Positions 1 through 5,354 of a stretch of 5,359 nucleotides of DNA are shown here, piece after piece. This stretch comes from a bacterium. GTDB taxonomy: Bacteria > Ratteibacteria > UBA8468 > B48-G9 > DTJG01. The stretch is taken from contig JAOAAW010000201.1 in the NCBI GenBank assembly GCA_026418655.1, positions 1 to 5,359 on the forward strand, in the 5' to 3' direction. The notes under the pieces are model-generated. The model saw only the letters and a list, made by a program, of their open reading frames with translations. It was not told where the DNA came from and made no database searches. Each line of letters starts with the position of its first letter. Within the stretch, counting starts at the first letter, position 1. The translations under genes and the position numbers were made by a program.

Positions 1-141
1 GCTCACAACTCGTCTGGTATAAAAATAATAGAAAACATGATATCCGTTTCAATTCCTCGTAGGTAGGCTCACAACGAGGAAAAATGGAAAGAAAAAAGGA
101 AATAGAAAGGAGTTTCAATTCCTCGTAGGTAGGCTCACAAC
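1..141 (-). CRISPR. CRISPR array, leader-proximal end (continues beyond position 1)
   Basis: Two identical complete 30-nt repeats lie at 46-75 and 112-141. The last 9 nt of a third repeat, as written on the plus strand, lie at 1-9. The two spacers, at 10-45 and 76-111, are both exactly 36 nt. On the minus strand the repeat begins GTTGTGAGCC and ends GAGGAATTGAAAC. The ATTGAAAC end is the usual 8-nt crRNA 5' handle left by Cas6, so the array is read right to left, in the same direction as the cas genes. Internal symmetry in the repeat is very short (CCT/AGG), so Cas6 probably recognises a nearly unstructured repeat. The newest spacer should be 76-111, next to the leader. All visible repeats are perfect, which suggests an active leader end. 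The older part of the array is outside the window. Confidence 0.97.
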
Positions 142-307
142 CCATTTTATCATTTATTTTCAATATTTCCCAGTTTTTTCAAAGAACTATAAAACAATCC
201 TCTCACCCTTATTATAATTCAATGCCTAACATGCTTCAAGGAATTTTACGATCCTATTTCCGTCGTCGTACCCCAATGATTTTTTCATCATCATGGATAG
301 ACGATTC
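142..307 (-). promoter_or_regulatory. CRISPR leader
   Basis: This stretch lies between the cas1 stop codon and the first repeat, on the side that repeat orientation marks as upstream of the array. It has no ORF of note and no further repeat copy. The repeat-proximal 70 bp or so is strongly AT-rich. It carries a good promoter (211-239) facing the array. Leaders direct new spacer insertion at the first repeat by Cas1-Cas2 and start pre-crRNA transcription; that role is inferred here from position and composition. No intrinsic terminator separates cas1 from the array, so read-through from the cas operon is possible. Confidence 0.8.
211..239 (-). promoter_or_regulatory. Probable sigma70-type promoter for pre-crRNA
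   Basis: Reading the minus strand, a -35 box TTGAAG (plus positions 234-239) is followed by exactly 17 nt and then a perfect -10 box TATAAT (plus positions 211-216). The predicted transcription start is near 204, about 60 nt before the first repeat, and the promoter points into the array. Box match, optimal spacing and location in the leader all agree. The start site itself is inferred. Confidence 0.7.
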
Positions 308-1303
308 TTACCACCAGCTGATAAACGGTTGGTATTCTTCATCGCCCAAAAGGTGTTTTTCTATTTTATATAATTCCATTCTGATTAAAGTTCTATAAGA
401 AATATTTCTACCTAATTTCCTGTGTTTTATTGTGGTTTTCATTTTATTGTCCATCTCTTCCACAAATATTCTGCGACCATTTTCATCAAGATAAATTCCC
501 CTCATTTCTTGAGAGAAATCCTTTTCCCTTATCATTCCTTTGTTTATCAAAGAAAAGATTAGTCTGTCTACGATAATTGGTTTGAATATCTCAGCAACAT
601 CAAGGTTTAAAGAAAACCTTCTGAAATTTGTTGTATGTAGAAAGCCGATTCTCGGATCAAGATGTGTTTTGTATATTTCTGATAACACATAAGAATACAA
701 AAGGGAATTTCCGTAACTTATTAAAGCGTTTATTTTATCAATGGGTGGTCTTCTATATCTACCCTCAAAATGAAATTCTGGATTATTGACGATTTTATTG
801 AAACTTTTATAATATATGTCCCTTGCGTTTCCTTCCATCGCCATTATTTCATCAACTGAATTGAAATTTTCAATGGATTTGTTTTTTTCATCTATACTTA
901 TAATTTCACCTTCCAGGTCGATATTCCTGTTTTTATAATATTCAAGCACTTTTATCATATTTAACATTGCTCCGCTTACAAATTTACAAGCCAGACGCAT
1001 TCTCTTGTCATTGTCCATATAATGTTCTGCTTGTTTCAGTATCAGTGAACCAGAATTGTAGTGTTCTTTTGGATAGAAACTACCTTCGTAAAAACCGAAA
1101 TAGTTATAGAAGTGAATAAGGATTCCCTCCTGAGAAAGAAAATCCAGAAGCTTCTTGTTTATTGTTACTTCACCAAAAATATGAATCTGCTCAATGTTTT
1201 CTATCGGAAAGTATTTCTTCTCACCGTTTGCTTTCTCAAAAAAAAGTGTATTTTGTTTTCTTTTTAATTCTCCATCGCTGAAGATATAAATTGGCTTGGT
1301 CAT
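308..1303 (-). CDS. cas1: Cas1, CRISPR adaptation integrase
   Basis: Cas1 is the metal-dependent integrase that joins prespacers to the leader-proximal repeat, working as a complex with Cas2. The 331-residue length is normal. An N-terminal beta-rich domain covers roughly residues 1-85 and the rest is the helical catalytic domain. The metal ligands are visible: E157 in the MAMEGNAR motif, H223 in GFLHTTN, and D235/E238 in the LDVAEIFKP motif. These match the E-H-D/E set of the family. The ATG start is supported by an AGGAGA Shine-Dalgarno 4 nt upstream, which begins inside the cas2 stop codon (TGAGGAG). It is the last gene of the operon and lies directly upstream of the leader. No damage is seen, so it should be active. 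Confidence 0.98.
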   Translation of the reverse strand: MTKPIYIFSDGELKRKQNTLFFEKANGEKKYFPIENIEQIHIFGEVTINKKLLDFLSQEGILIHFYNYFGFYEGSFYPKEHYNSGSLILKQAEHYMDNDKRMRLACKFVSGAMLNMIKVLEYYKNRNIDLEGEIISIDEKNKSIENFNSVDEIMAMEGNARDIYYKSFNKIVNNPEFHFEGRYRRPPIDKINALISYGNSLLYSYVLSEIYKTHLDPRIGFLHTTNFRRFSLNLDVAEIFKPIIVDRLIFSLINKGMIREKDFSQEMRGIYLDENGRRIFVEEMDNKMKTTIKHRKLGRNISYRTLIRMELYKIEKHLLGDEEYQPFISWW

Positions 1304-1311
1304 CTTTCTCC

Positions 1312-1575
1312 TCAGATTATTGCCTCTGATTTTCCCTTTTCTATACCTATTATTTCTCTGTCAGTATATGCCTTTGTTCTGAAAATGTAAAAAACAATAG
1401 AATCTTCTTCTGTCTTTATGGCCTTTTTCAACTCATACTTAAATTTGATAAAGTTGGCATTTGTGATGTCGCCTTCGAATACCGAGTTTTGAATCCATGT
1501 CAGATATTTTCTTGATATCTTCAGAATTTTTGCCACCCTTTTTTCTTTAATGTCATATACCATTATCACAAACAT
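1312..1575 (-). CDS. cas2: Cas2, CRISPR adaptation protein
   Basis: Cas2 forms the dimer that bridges two Cas1 dimers in the spacer integration complex. The protein has 87 residues, typical for the family, with one ferredoxin-like fold. The first strand MFVIMVYD carries the conserved Asp (D8), and the family block RKYLTWIQNSVFEG follows at residues 22-35. The start overlaps the 3' end of cas6 by 10 nt. There is no strong Shine-Dalgarno in front of it, so translation is probably coupled to cas6. The stop codon is shared with the cas1 ribosome binding site. Having cas2 before cas1 reverses the common cas1-cas2 order. Confidence 0.97.
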   Translation of the reverse strand: MFVIMVYDIKEKRVAKILKISRKYLTWIQNSVFEGDITNANFIKFKYELKKAIKTEEDSIVFYIFRTKAYTDREIIGIEKGKSEAII

Positions 1576-2303
1576 ATCTCAAACATCCCAAAACCCTGAG
1601 AATTTTTTGCACCAAGTCCTGTATGATAACCAAGTCTTATTATTTCGGGAGTAGACCTAATTTCATAAATACCAAGCCACCCTTTTATCACTGTGTCTTT
1701 GTAGATTATTATTTTTTCTAAATTTTTATCCATTTTAACAGGTTCAATTTTAAAAGCAAAGTCAACAGGATTTTCATATAATGAAAAATATTTTTTTGCG
1801 AGATTTTCCTTAATCAATTGGGTAAATTCTTTTTCTATAGGTGAATAGTAGTAAGTCTTCTTTTTCTTGTCTTTGTAGAGTGTGCTATACACAGTTACAG
1901 GTGAAAGCATCTTTATTTTATGGAAGCCTTCAAACTGAGGTTCTGGTAGAATATAAACCTCTTTAAGATTCAGTAGAGATTGCCCAATCAATAAATTGTT
2001 TTTCTTCAAAAGATGTTCTGCAAACTGACATAGAAAATCATCAAGAGGTGAAGAAAGATAGAAATGAATTGTTTTATCAAAATGTGCCTTTCCATCAAAA
2101 AATTTTGGTTTTTTCGCAAATATTCTTGAAAAAACAAATAGCTTGAACCGACGCTTTTCGTACTCAAAGCCCTTATTATGGAGAAATTTCGCAAGCCCCT
2201 CACCGATATTATCATAGATAAATGCCTGTAATAAATGATTATAATGAATGGGTAGCACAATATTTTTTCCTGATTGGCTTTCAAGTGTTATTCTTATTCT
2301 CAT
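1566..2303 (-). CDS. cas6: Cas6, CRISPR RNA endoribonuclease
   Basis: Cas6 cuts pre-crRNA within each repeat and leaves the 8-nt 5' handle (ATTGAAAC here). The 245-residue protein shows two RAMP-type halves and ends in the diagnostic glycine-rich segment GYHTGLGAKNSQGFG at about residues 225-239. Candidate catalytic residues by comparison with archaeal Cas6 are Y30, H42 (in FLHNKGF) and a Lys/Arg in the KRRFK cluster at 50-54; this assignment is inference. The ATG at 2303 is chosen because it gives the typical MRIRITLES start and forms an ATGA overlap with the cas4 stop. The frame also opens at a TTG (2330), which would add nine atypical residues. No clear Shine-Dalgarno is present, so coupling to cas4 is likely. 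Confidence 0.95.
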   Translation of the reverse strand: MRIRITLESQSGKNIVLPIHYNHLLQAFIYDNIGEGLAKFLHNKGFEYEKRRFKLFVFSRIFAKKPKFFDGKAHFDKTIHFYLSSPLDDFLCQFAEHLLKKNNLLIGQSLLNLKEVYILPEPQFEGFHKIKMLSPVTVYSTLYKDKKKKTYYYSPIEKEFTQLIKENLAKKYFSLYENPVDFAFKIEPVKMDKNLEKIIIYKDTVIKGWLGIYEIRSTPEIIRLGYHTGLGAKNSQGFGMFEICL

Positions 2304-2797
2304 GAGAAACAGAACTCTGCATATGCGCAATGTTTACAAAAATTTATCTTTTTTGCTTCTGGCGGTTTTTTTGCTTGCATAATATTTTTTATATCAACAA
2401 TTGCTTGCTCAAGTTTAACGATTTTTTCATCATCAAGATCTACTTCAAATTTTTTCTTTTCTTGCGGAACCAGTATTTCACCACGCGCTTTAATGCCAAT
2501 TCTCCTTAATCTATAAAGATAAAAGCACAGCTGCATTGTCGCAGATTCCAAAAACTTTGACGATTTCTTTATCTCTGCAATAACAATGCTTCCTTTTTCT
2601 TTACTTCTCAAAATATCAAACTTCATTCCGTCAACTTCAATTTCCTTCTTTTCTCTTGCATAACTTTCGGCGTGAAGAAATCTTCCGATTTCAAGAAAAG
2701 GGTCGTTTTGGAACGGATTTATTTCGTGTGCCATTAACCAGACCTGTCTCTTGCAGATAAAATAGTACCAGATTAAGGTTCCTGTAACCCTAATCAT
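2300..2797 (-). CDS. cas4: Cas4, Fe-S cluster RecB-like nuclease
   Basis: Cas4 trims prespacers and selects those with a correct PAM and orientation before Cas1-Cas2 integration. The 165-residue protein has the short single-domain form. One cluster Cys is near the N-terminus (C15, in FICKRQ) and three are at the C-terminus (C154, C157, C163). These four are the expected [4Fe-4S] ligands. The RecB-type nuclease motifs are H24, D61, E75-x-K77 (AEIKKS) and Q89 with Y93 (MQLCFYLY). All key residues are present, so it should be active. The start overlaps the cas5 stop as ATGA and lacks a Shine-Dalgarno, so it probably relies on coupling. It sits between the interference genes and cas6 rather than next to cas1. 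Confidence 0.96.
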   Translation of the reverse strand: MIRVTGTLIWYYFICKRQVWLMAHEINPFQNDPFLEIGRFLHAESYAREKKEIEVDGMKFDILRSKEKGSIVIAEIKKSSKFLESATMQLCFYLYRLRRIGIKARGEILVPQEKKKFEVDLDDEKIVKLEQAIVDIKNIMQAKKPPEAKKINFCKHCAYAEFCFS

Positions 2798-3540
2798 CTA
2801 AGCAGATTTTTTTGTGGAACAACGATAACTTGGTTTATTGAATAAACCTTAATATCCTTCTTTACTTTCAGTACAACCTTTTCTGGAAACATTAAGCCTT
2901 GTTTTTCTAACAAAGGAAATATGTACATCTCAAGAGGAAAATTTTTTTCTGTTTTTTTACATCTTTCATGAACAAGAAAAATTTTTCCGCTTCCTTGGAA
3001 TTCATAAAGGTTTGTATCAAGAGGAACAGGGAAATATGTTTCAATTTCATCGCCAGGTGCAACTTTTTTTTCTGTTGCCTCAAGAATTGTAAGATTTCTT
3101 TCAACAGAAACGCAGGATTCACTATCTCCACAGGTTAAAGGTACAGTTTTAATGGCTTGGTAAATCTCTTCGGTCGGTGAACTGCTCTTGAAAATAACTA
3201 CCACCTCAATATTTGTCGCAAAGGCGAATTGACGGGTGAGTGCATTTGTAAACTTTCTACTACCAATTGTATCTGCCCATTTAACAATTGCTGATGTAAT
3301 GTAGCTTTTGACGACACAAGGAGTTAGAAGCCTTGAACCCGCCCAGAGAATTTCTTTCTCCAAAAGGGTGAGATATTCTTCGGGATGTTTTTTGTTTTCG
3401 TATCTTTGCATTGCGTTGGCAATCATTCCTATAACGGCTGAAGGCGGAAGAATCGGATAAGTAAGAGCAGATTGCCACGTAAATGGTATCCTGATTGAAT
3501 AGAGTGAATTCAAAACTAATTCAAAACTCAATGCTTTCAT
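2794..3540 (-). CDS. cas5: Cas5, Cascade subunit binding the crRNA 5' handle
   Basis: Cas5 is a RAMP-fold subunit that caps the foot of the Cas7 filament and holds the crRNA 5' handle. The 248-residue protein has the family N-terminal block YPILPPSAVIGM at residues 28-39 and a second block LTCGDSESCVSV at 135-146. The Gly-Asp-Ser/Thr-Glu-Ser type of signature resembles Cas5 of type I-A loci. A dedicated cas6 is present, so Cas5 need not be a nuclease as it is in type I-C. The start is 2 nt after the cas7 stop, with a moderate AAGG about 8 nt upstream. The 3' end overlaps cas4 by ATGA. Family assignment is firm; the subtype label is less so. Confidence 0.9.
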   Translation of the reverse strand: MKALSFELVLNSLYSIRIPFTWQSALTYPILPPSAVIGMIANAMQRYENKKHPEEYLTLLEKEILWAGSRLLTPCVVKSYITSAIVKWADTIGSRKFTNALTRQFAFATNIEVVVIFKSSSPTEEIYQAIKTVPLTCGDSESCVSVERNLTILEATEKKVAPGDEIETYFPVPLDTNLYEFQGSGKIFLVHERCKKTEKNFPLEMYIFPLLEKQGLMFPEKVVLKVKKDIKVYSINQVIVVPQKNLLR

Positions 3541-3542
3541 GG

Positions 3543-4535
3543 TTAAACCTTGCTTAATAATTCAGAAAAAATTTCATCAATACTTTCTTTTTTTATAACA
3601 CCATGTGGTGAATCTGTTCCCCAATAAAGAAATGTTGCATCTTGTACCATCATTCCTATTGACTTTTCAATATAATTTGAATATATAGGAGATACTAAGA
3701 ACGGCAGTGGTTTCGTTTCGGAATAAACAACAAGAATTTCAAGAGGGTTGTTGTGCGGAAGTGCGTGTGAGAGAGATGCACCTATTTGGCCAGAAGCCAT
3801 AAGTTTATATGCCTCAATAGCAATCTTTGCCCTTTGCTTTCTTTGATCATCATCTATTGCATAGGGTTCACCAGTTGCAAGATTTATTTCGACAAGGCCT
3901 ATCCTTTCAATATCAAGCGCTGAAACAAATCCATAAATACCCGAAGCATAGGATTTATTGAAAATCATTTGCGACGGCTGTTCTCCTTTAGCCACTGTTT
4001 CTTGTTGGGAAACCCTGGTATGAAGAACCTGATTTTGACTCCATTGAGTGCTCAAACATGGCATGAGCCACGAAAACATAGCCCTTGAATTTCTTCTTAA
4101 AGAAACCCCTTTTGTTTTTTCCTTTGGTTTATTCTCTTCTGTTTCTTCTTCCGAAGTTCCTTTGTTTTCCTGAGCAATAAGATACCCATGGATGTCACAG
4201 ATAGGACAGCGTTTAACAAACTCTATTTCGTCTGTTATTTTAGTTGGTTTAATCTGACTGAGAGTTTCACCTGATAATTTCCCGGGTCTGGCGGGTTCTC
4301 CAATTCTACAGGCATCGCAAAGCGCTAATTTTTGGTCCAAAGCCAATTTCCGTATTCCTTCATAATGCCAGTGCTTTAACATTCTTCCTGAAACAGCAGG
4401 CGCTGACTTTCTTTCTCCATTTTCATCCAGAAAATCTATAATTCTTATATCTGTAACATTTCCTGCCACTGCCTCATTATTAAGGTCGTGGACATTCAAT
4501 TGCATTTTTACTGCAAATGAAACAAATTTTAACAT
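3543..4535 (-). CDS. cas7: Cas7, Csa2/DevR-family Cascade backbone
   Basis: Cas7 polymerises along the crRNA spacer to form the backbone of the interference complex. The 330-residue protein matches the Csa2/DevR family: a first strand with NVHDLNNEAVAGN (residues 14-26), the PAVSGRMLKHWHYEGI block (46-61), LRRNSRAMFSWLMP (146-159), and QMIFNKSYASGIYGF (189-203). Two Cys pairs, C73/C76 (CDAC) and C110/C113 (CPIC), suggest a bound zinc. A charged, Glu/Lys-rich insert at about 124-143 separates them from the LRRNSR motif and is probably a disordered loop. The start has the best ribosome binding site in the window (AGGAGGT), which fits the several copies of Cas7 per complex. DevR is a historical name from Myxococcus development; no such role is implied here. 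Confidence 0.93.
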   Translation of the reverse strand: MLKFVSFAVKMQLNVHDLNNEAVAGNVTDIRIIDFLDENGERKSAPAVSGRMLKHWHYEGIRKLALDQKLALCDACRIGEPARPGKLSGETLSQIKPTKITDEIEFVKRCPICDIHGYLIAQENKGTSEEETEENKPKEKTKGVSLRRNSRAMFSWLMPCLSTQWSQNQVLHTRVSQQETVAKGEQPSQMIFNKSYASGIYGFVSALDIERIGLVEINLATGEPYAIDDDQRKQRAKIAIEAYKLMASGQIGASLSHALPHNNPLEILVVYSETKPLPFLVSPIYSNYIEKSIGMMVQDATFLYWGTDSPHGVIKKESIDEIFSELLSKV

Positions 4536-4540
4536 TTTCT

Positions 4541-4547
4541 ACCTCCT
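4541..4547 (-). promoter_or_regulatory. Strong ribosome binding site of cas7
   Basis: The minus strand reads AGGAGGT followed by 5 nt (agaaa) and the cas7 ATG. This is a near-complete match to the anti-SD of bacterial 16S rRNA at good spacing. It decides the cas7 start. Most other cas genes here have weak sites or depend on overlaps. Confidence 0.85.
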
Positions 4548-4558
4548 GTTTTTTTGTT

Positions 4559-4672
4559 TCATTTTCTTAAAGTATATTCAATGATAAACTGACCATCGTT
4601 GAAAGTTTTATCCTGCATGATTTTCAAAAATTTTTCAGCATATTTTCTAAATGTCTTCATTACATCATCCAT
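4559..4672 (-). CDS. Possible small protein of 37 residues between the first gene and cas7
   Basis: This frame begins with an ATG inside the last codons of the upstream gene (8-nt overlap including its TGA) and runs 37 codons to a TGA 23 nt before the cas7 start. The peptide is basic and probably helical in its first half (KTFRKYAEKFLKIM, residues 6-19). It ends with a sequence containing FNDGQFIIEY. No family is recognised. It fills nearly the whole 129-nt gap in an operon whose other genes overlap or nearly touch, and the overlap would allow translational coupling. It has no Shine-Dalgarno at normal spacing. It could instead be a remnant of a longer upstream reading frame in another phase, or chance. 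Confidence 0.4.
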   Translation of the reverse strand: MDDVMKTFRKYAEKFLKIMQDKTFNDGQFIIEYTLRK

Positions 4673-5015
4673 TTTCATTCTGCTCAGAAATCTCAGATTT
4701 TTCCTCCTTCCCGCCCGAAGGAAATGCAAGCGAAAGGATTACGAGGGCTAACTTTGTGGATTCAAAATCTTTATTGGCAAGTTGAAAAACTGTTTTTACA
4801 TCCTCTTCGTCAGGTAAATGTATCTTTTCTTTTTGTTCAAGTCGTAATCTGGCTTCCCTTAACATTTTTGAAATGGTTTCTTCAAAGTCCCTTGATTCTT
4901 TTCTTGCATTTCTGATATCGTCAACATAACCATATTTTCTTTCCTTTACAAAATATCGCAGTGTCCTTGCTAAACTTAAAAGTGCTGGATTTTCAATGAT
5001 ATCTTGGCGTAGCAT
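4665..5015 (-). CDS. Possible internally translated small subunit (Cas11-like)
   Basis: This is an in-frame internal start at codon 114 of the gene above, giving 116 residues that are almost entirely predicted helix plus the charged tail. The ATG at 5015 is preceded by AAGGGAGGT (plus positions 5020-5028) with 4 nt between. Cas11 small subunits of types I-B, I-C and I-D are known to be made from internal starts near the 3' end of the large-subunit gene, with a similar size and an all-helical fold. The SD and start are seen; the function is inferred. If the parent gene is itself the small subunit, this would be a shorter isoform. Confidence 0.45.
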   Translation of the reverse strand: MLRQDIIENPALLSLARTLRYFVKERKYGYVDDIRNARKESRDFEETISKMLREARLRLEQKEKIHLPDEEDVKTVFQLANKDFESTKLALVILSLAFPSGGKEEKSEISEQNENG

Positions 5016-5354
5016 AGCAACCTCCCTTAGTAAATATTTTGCTGTTTGTGGGTATAACAGATTAACAAAATTATTTGTTGATGTCTCCTTTACATAAAGC
5101 CGAGCGAAAGTTGGTAAGAACTCTTTGTCCCTATATTCTATTATTTTTGAAATCTCGTTCAGAGACGCAATTTTAGGTTCGCCTGTCAATAATTTTTCTA
5201 TAACGGACGCATTATAAGGCGATGCAACAATAAATTCAGAAAAGGGTAATATATTTTCAAAATCTACTTGTTCAACAACTGTATCACCTCTGTTGTCTTT
5301 GGAAACTTGCGATATATGAAAATTCACTTTGTACTTCCTTACTATATCAGACAT
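4665..5354 (-). CDS. Probable Cascade subunit, Cas8 C-terminal part or Csa5-like small subunit (5' end uncertain)
   Basis: The protein is 229 residues if it starts at the ATG at 5354. The frame is still open over the 5 nt up to the window edge, so it may be the end of a longer gene. No family is recognised with certainty. The first 45 residues or so look beta-rich (KYKVNFHISQV). From about residue 97 it is mostly helical, with ARTLRYFVKERKYGYVDD and SKMLREARLRLEQ segments. The last 16 residues form a charged tail. Its place just before csa2-like cas7 and cas5 is where csa5 sits in many type I-A loci and cas8 in type I-B loci, so a role in the interference complex is inferred. It contains an internal ribosome binding site and start (see 4665-5015). 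Confidence 0.6.
   Translation of the reverse strand: MSDIVRKYKVNFHISQVSKDNRGDTVVEQVDFENILPFSEFIVASPYNASVIEKLLTGEPKIASLNEISKIIEYRDKEFLPTFARLYVKETSTNNFVNLLYPQTAKYLLREVAMLRQDIIENPALLSLARTLRYFVKERKYGYVDDIRNARKESRDFEETISKMLREARLRLEQKEKIHLPDEEDVKTVFQLANKDFESTKLALVILSLAFPSGGKEEKSEISEQNENG
4703..4722 (-). other. GC-rich hairpin overlapping an SD-like AAGGAGG
   Basis: On the minus strand, TCCTTC and GAAGGA (plus positions 4717-4722 and 4705-4710) form a 6-bp stem around the loop GGGCGG, near the 3' end of the first gene. The right arm overlaps an AAGGAGG sequence at 4703-4709. That sequence lies 30 nt before the ATG of the 37-codon ORF, too far for direct use. There is no U-run after the stem, so it is not an intrinsic terminator. 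It may be a by-product of the Pro-Ser-Gly-Gly-Lys codons. Confidence 0.3.
5020..5028 (-). promoter_or_regulatory. Internal Shine-Dalgarno within the first gene
   Basis: The minus strand reads AAGGGAGGT, ending 4 nt before an in-frame ATG (5013-5015). It is one of the two best SD-ATG pairs in the window; the other belongs to cas7. The same bases encode Leu-Arg-Glu-Val-Ala of the host protein, so protein constraint alone could also explain them. Confidence 0.55.

Noticed and set aside
273..296. Inverted repeat after cas1 (ATGAT/ATCAT with CCA/TGG) as a terminator
   Set aside because: The stem is weak and bulged, and the minus-strand sequence after it is GGGTACGACG rather than a U-run.
142..300. 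Degenerate CRISPR repeats in the leader (short ATTGAA matches)
   Set aside because: The matches are only 6-7 nt in AT-rich DNA and do not occur at the 66-nt repeat-spacer period.
1061..1267. Plus-strand 68-codon ORF
   Set aside because: It lies wholly inside cas1 on the opposite strand, with no SD and no recognisable family.
2006..2284. Minus-strand 92-codon ORF in another frame
   Set aside because: It is a shadow of cas6, whose own frame has clear family motifs.
2304..2330. Upstream TTG start for cas6
   Set aside because: It adds nine residues not typical of Cas6 N-termini and extends into cas4; the ATG in the ATGA overlap fits the family start MRIRITLES.
2274..2516. Plus-strand 80-codon ORF, hydrophobic and Ser/Phe-rich
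   Set aside because: It is antisense to the cas4/cas6 junction; the composition is what the complement of Lys/Glu-rich coding gives.
2907..3131. Minus-strand 74-codon ORF
   Set aside because: It is an out-of-frame shadow of cas5.
3281..3478. Minus-strand 65-codon ORF
   Set aside because: It is an out-of-frame shadow of cas5.
4560..4600. Internal promoter in front of cas7 (TATACT as -10)
   Set aside because: No -35-like hexamer occurs at 16-18 nt upstream, and the region is better explained by the small ORF and the cas7 ribosome binding site.
4724..4915. Plus-strand 63-codon ORF
   Set aside because: It is antisense to the first gene, with no SD and no recognisable family.
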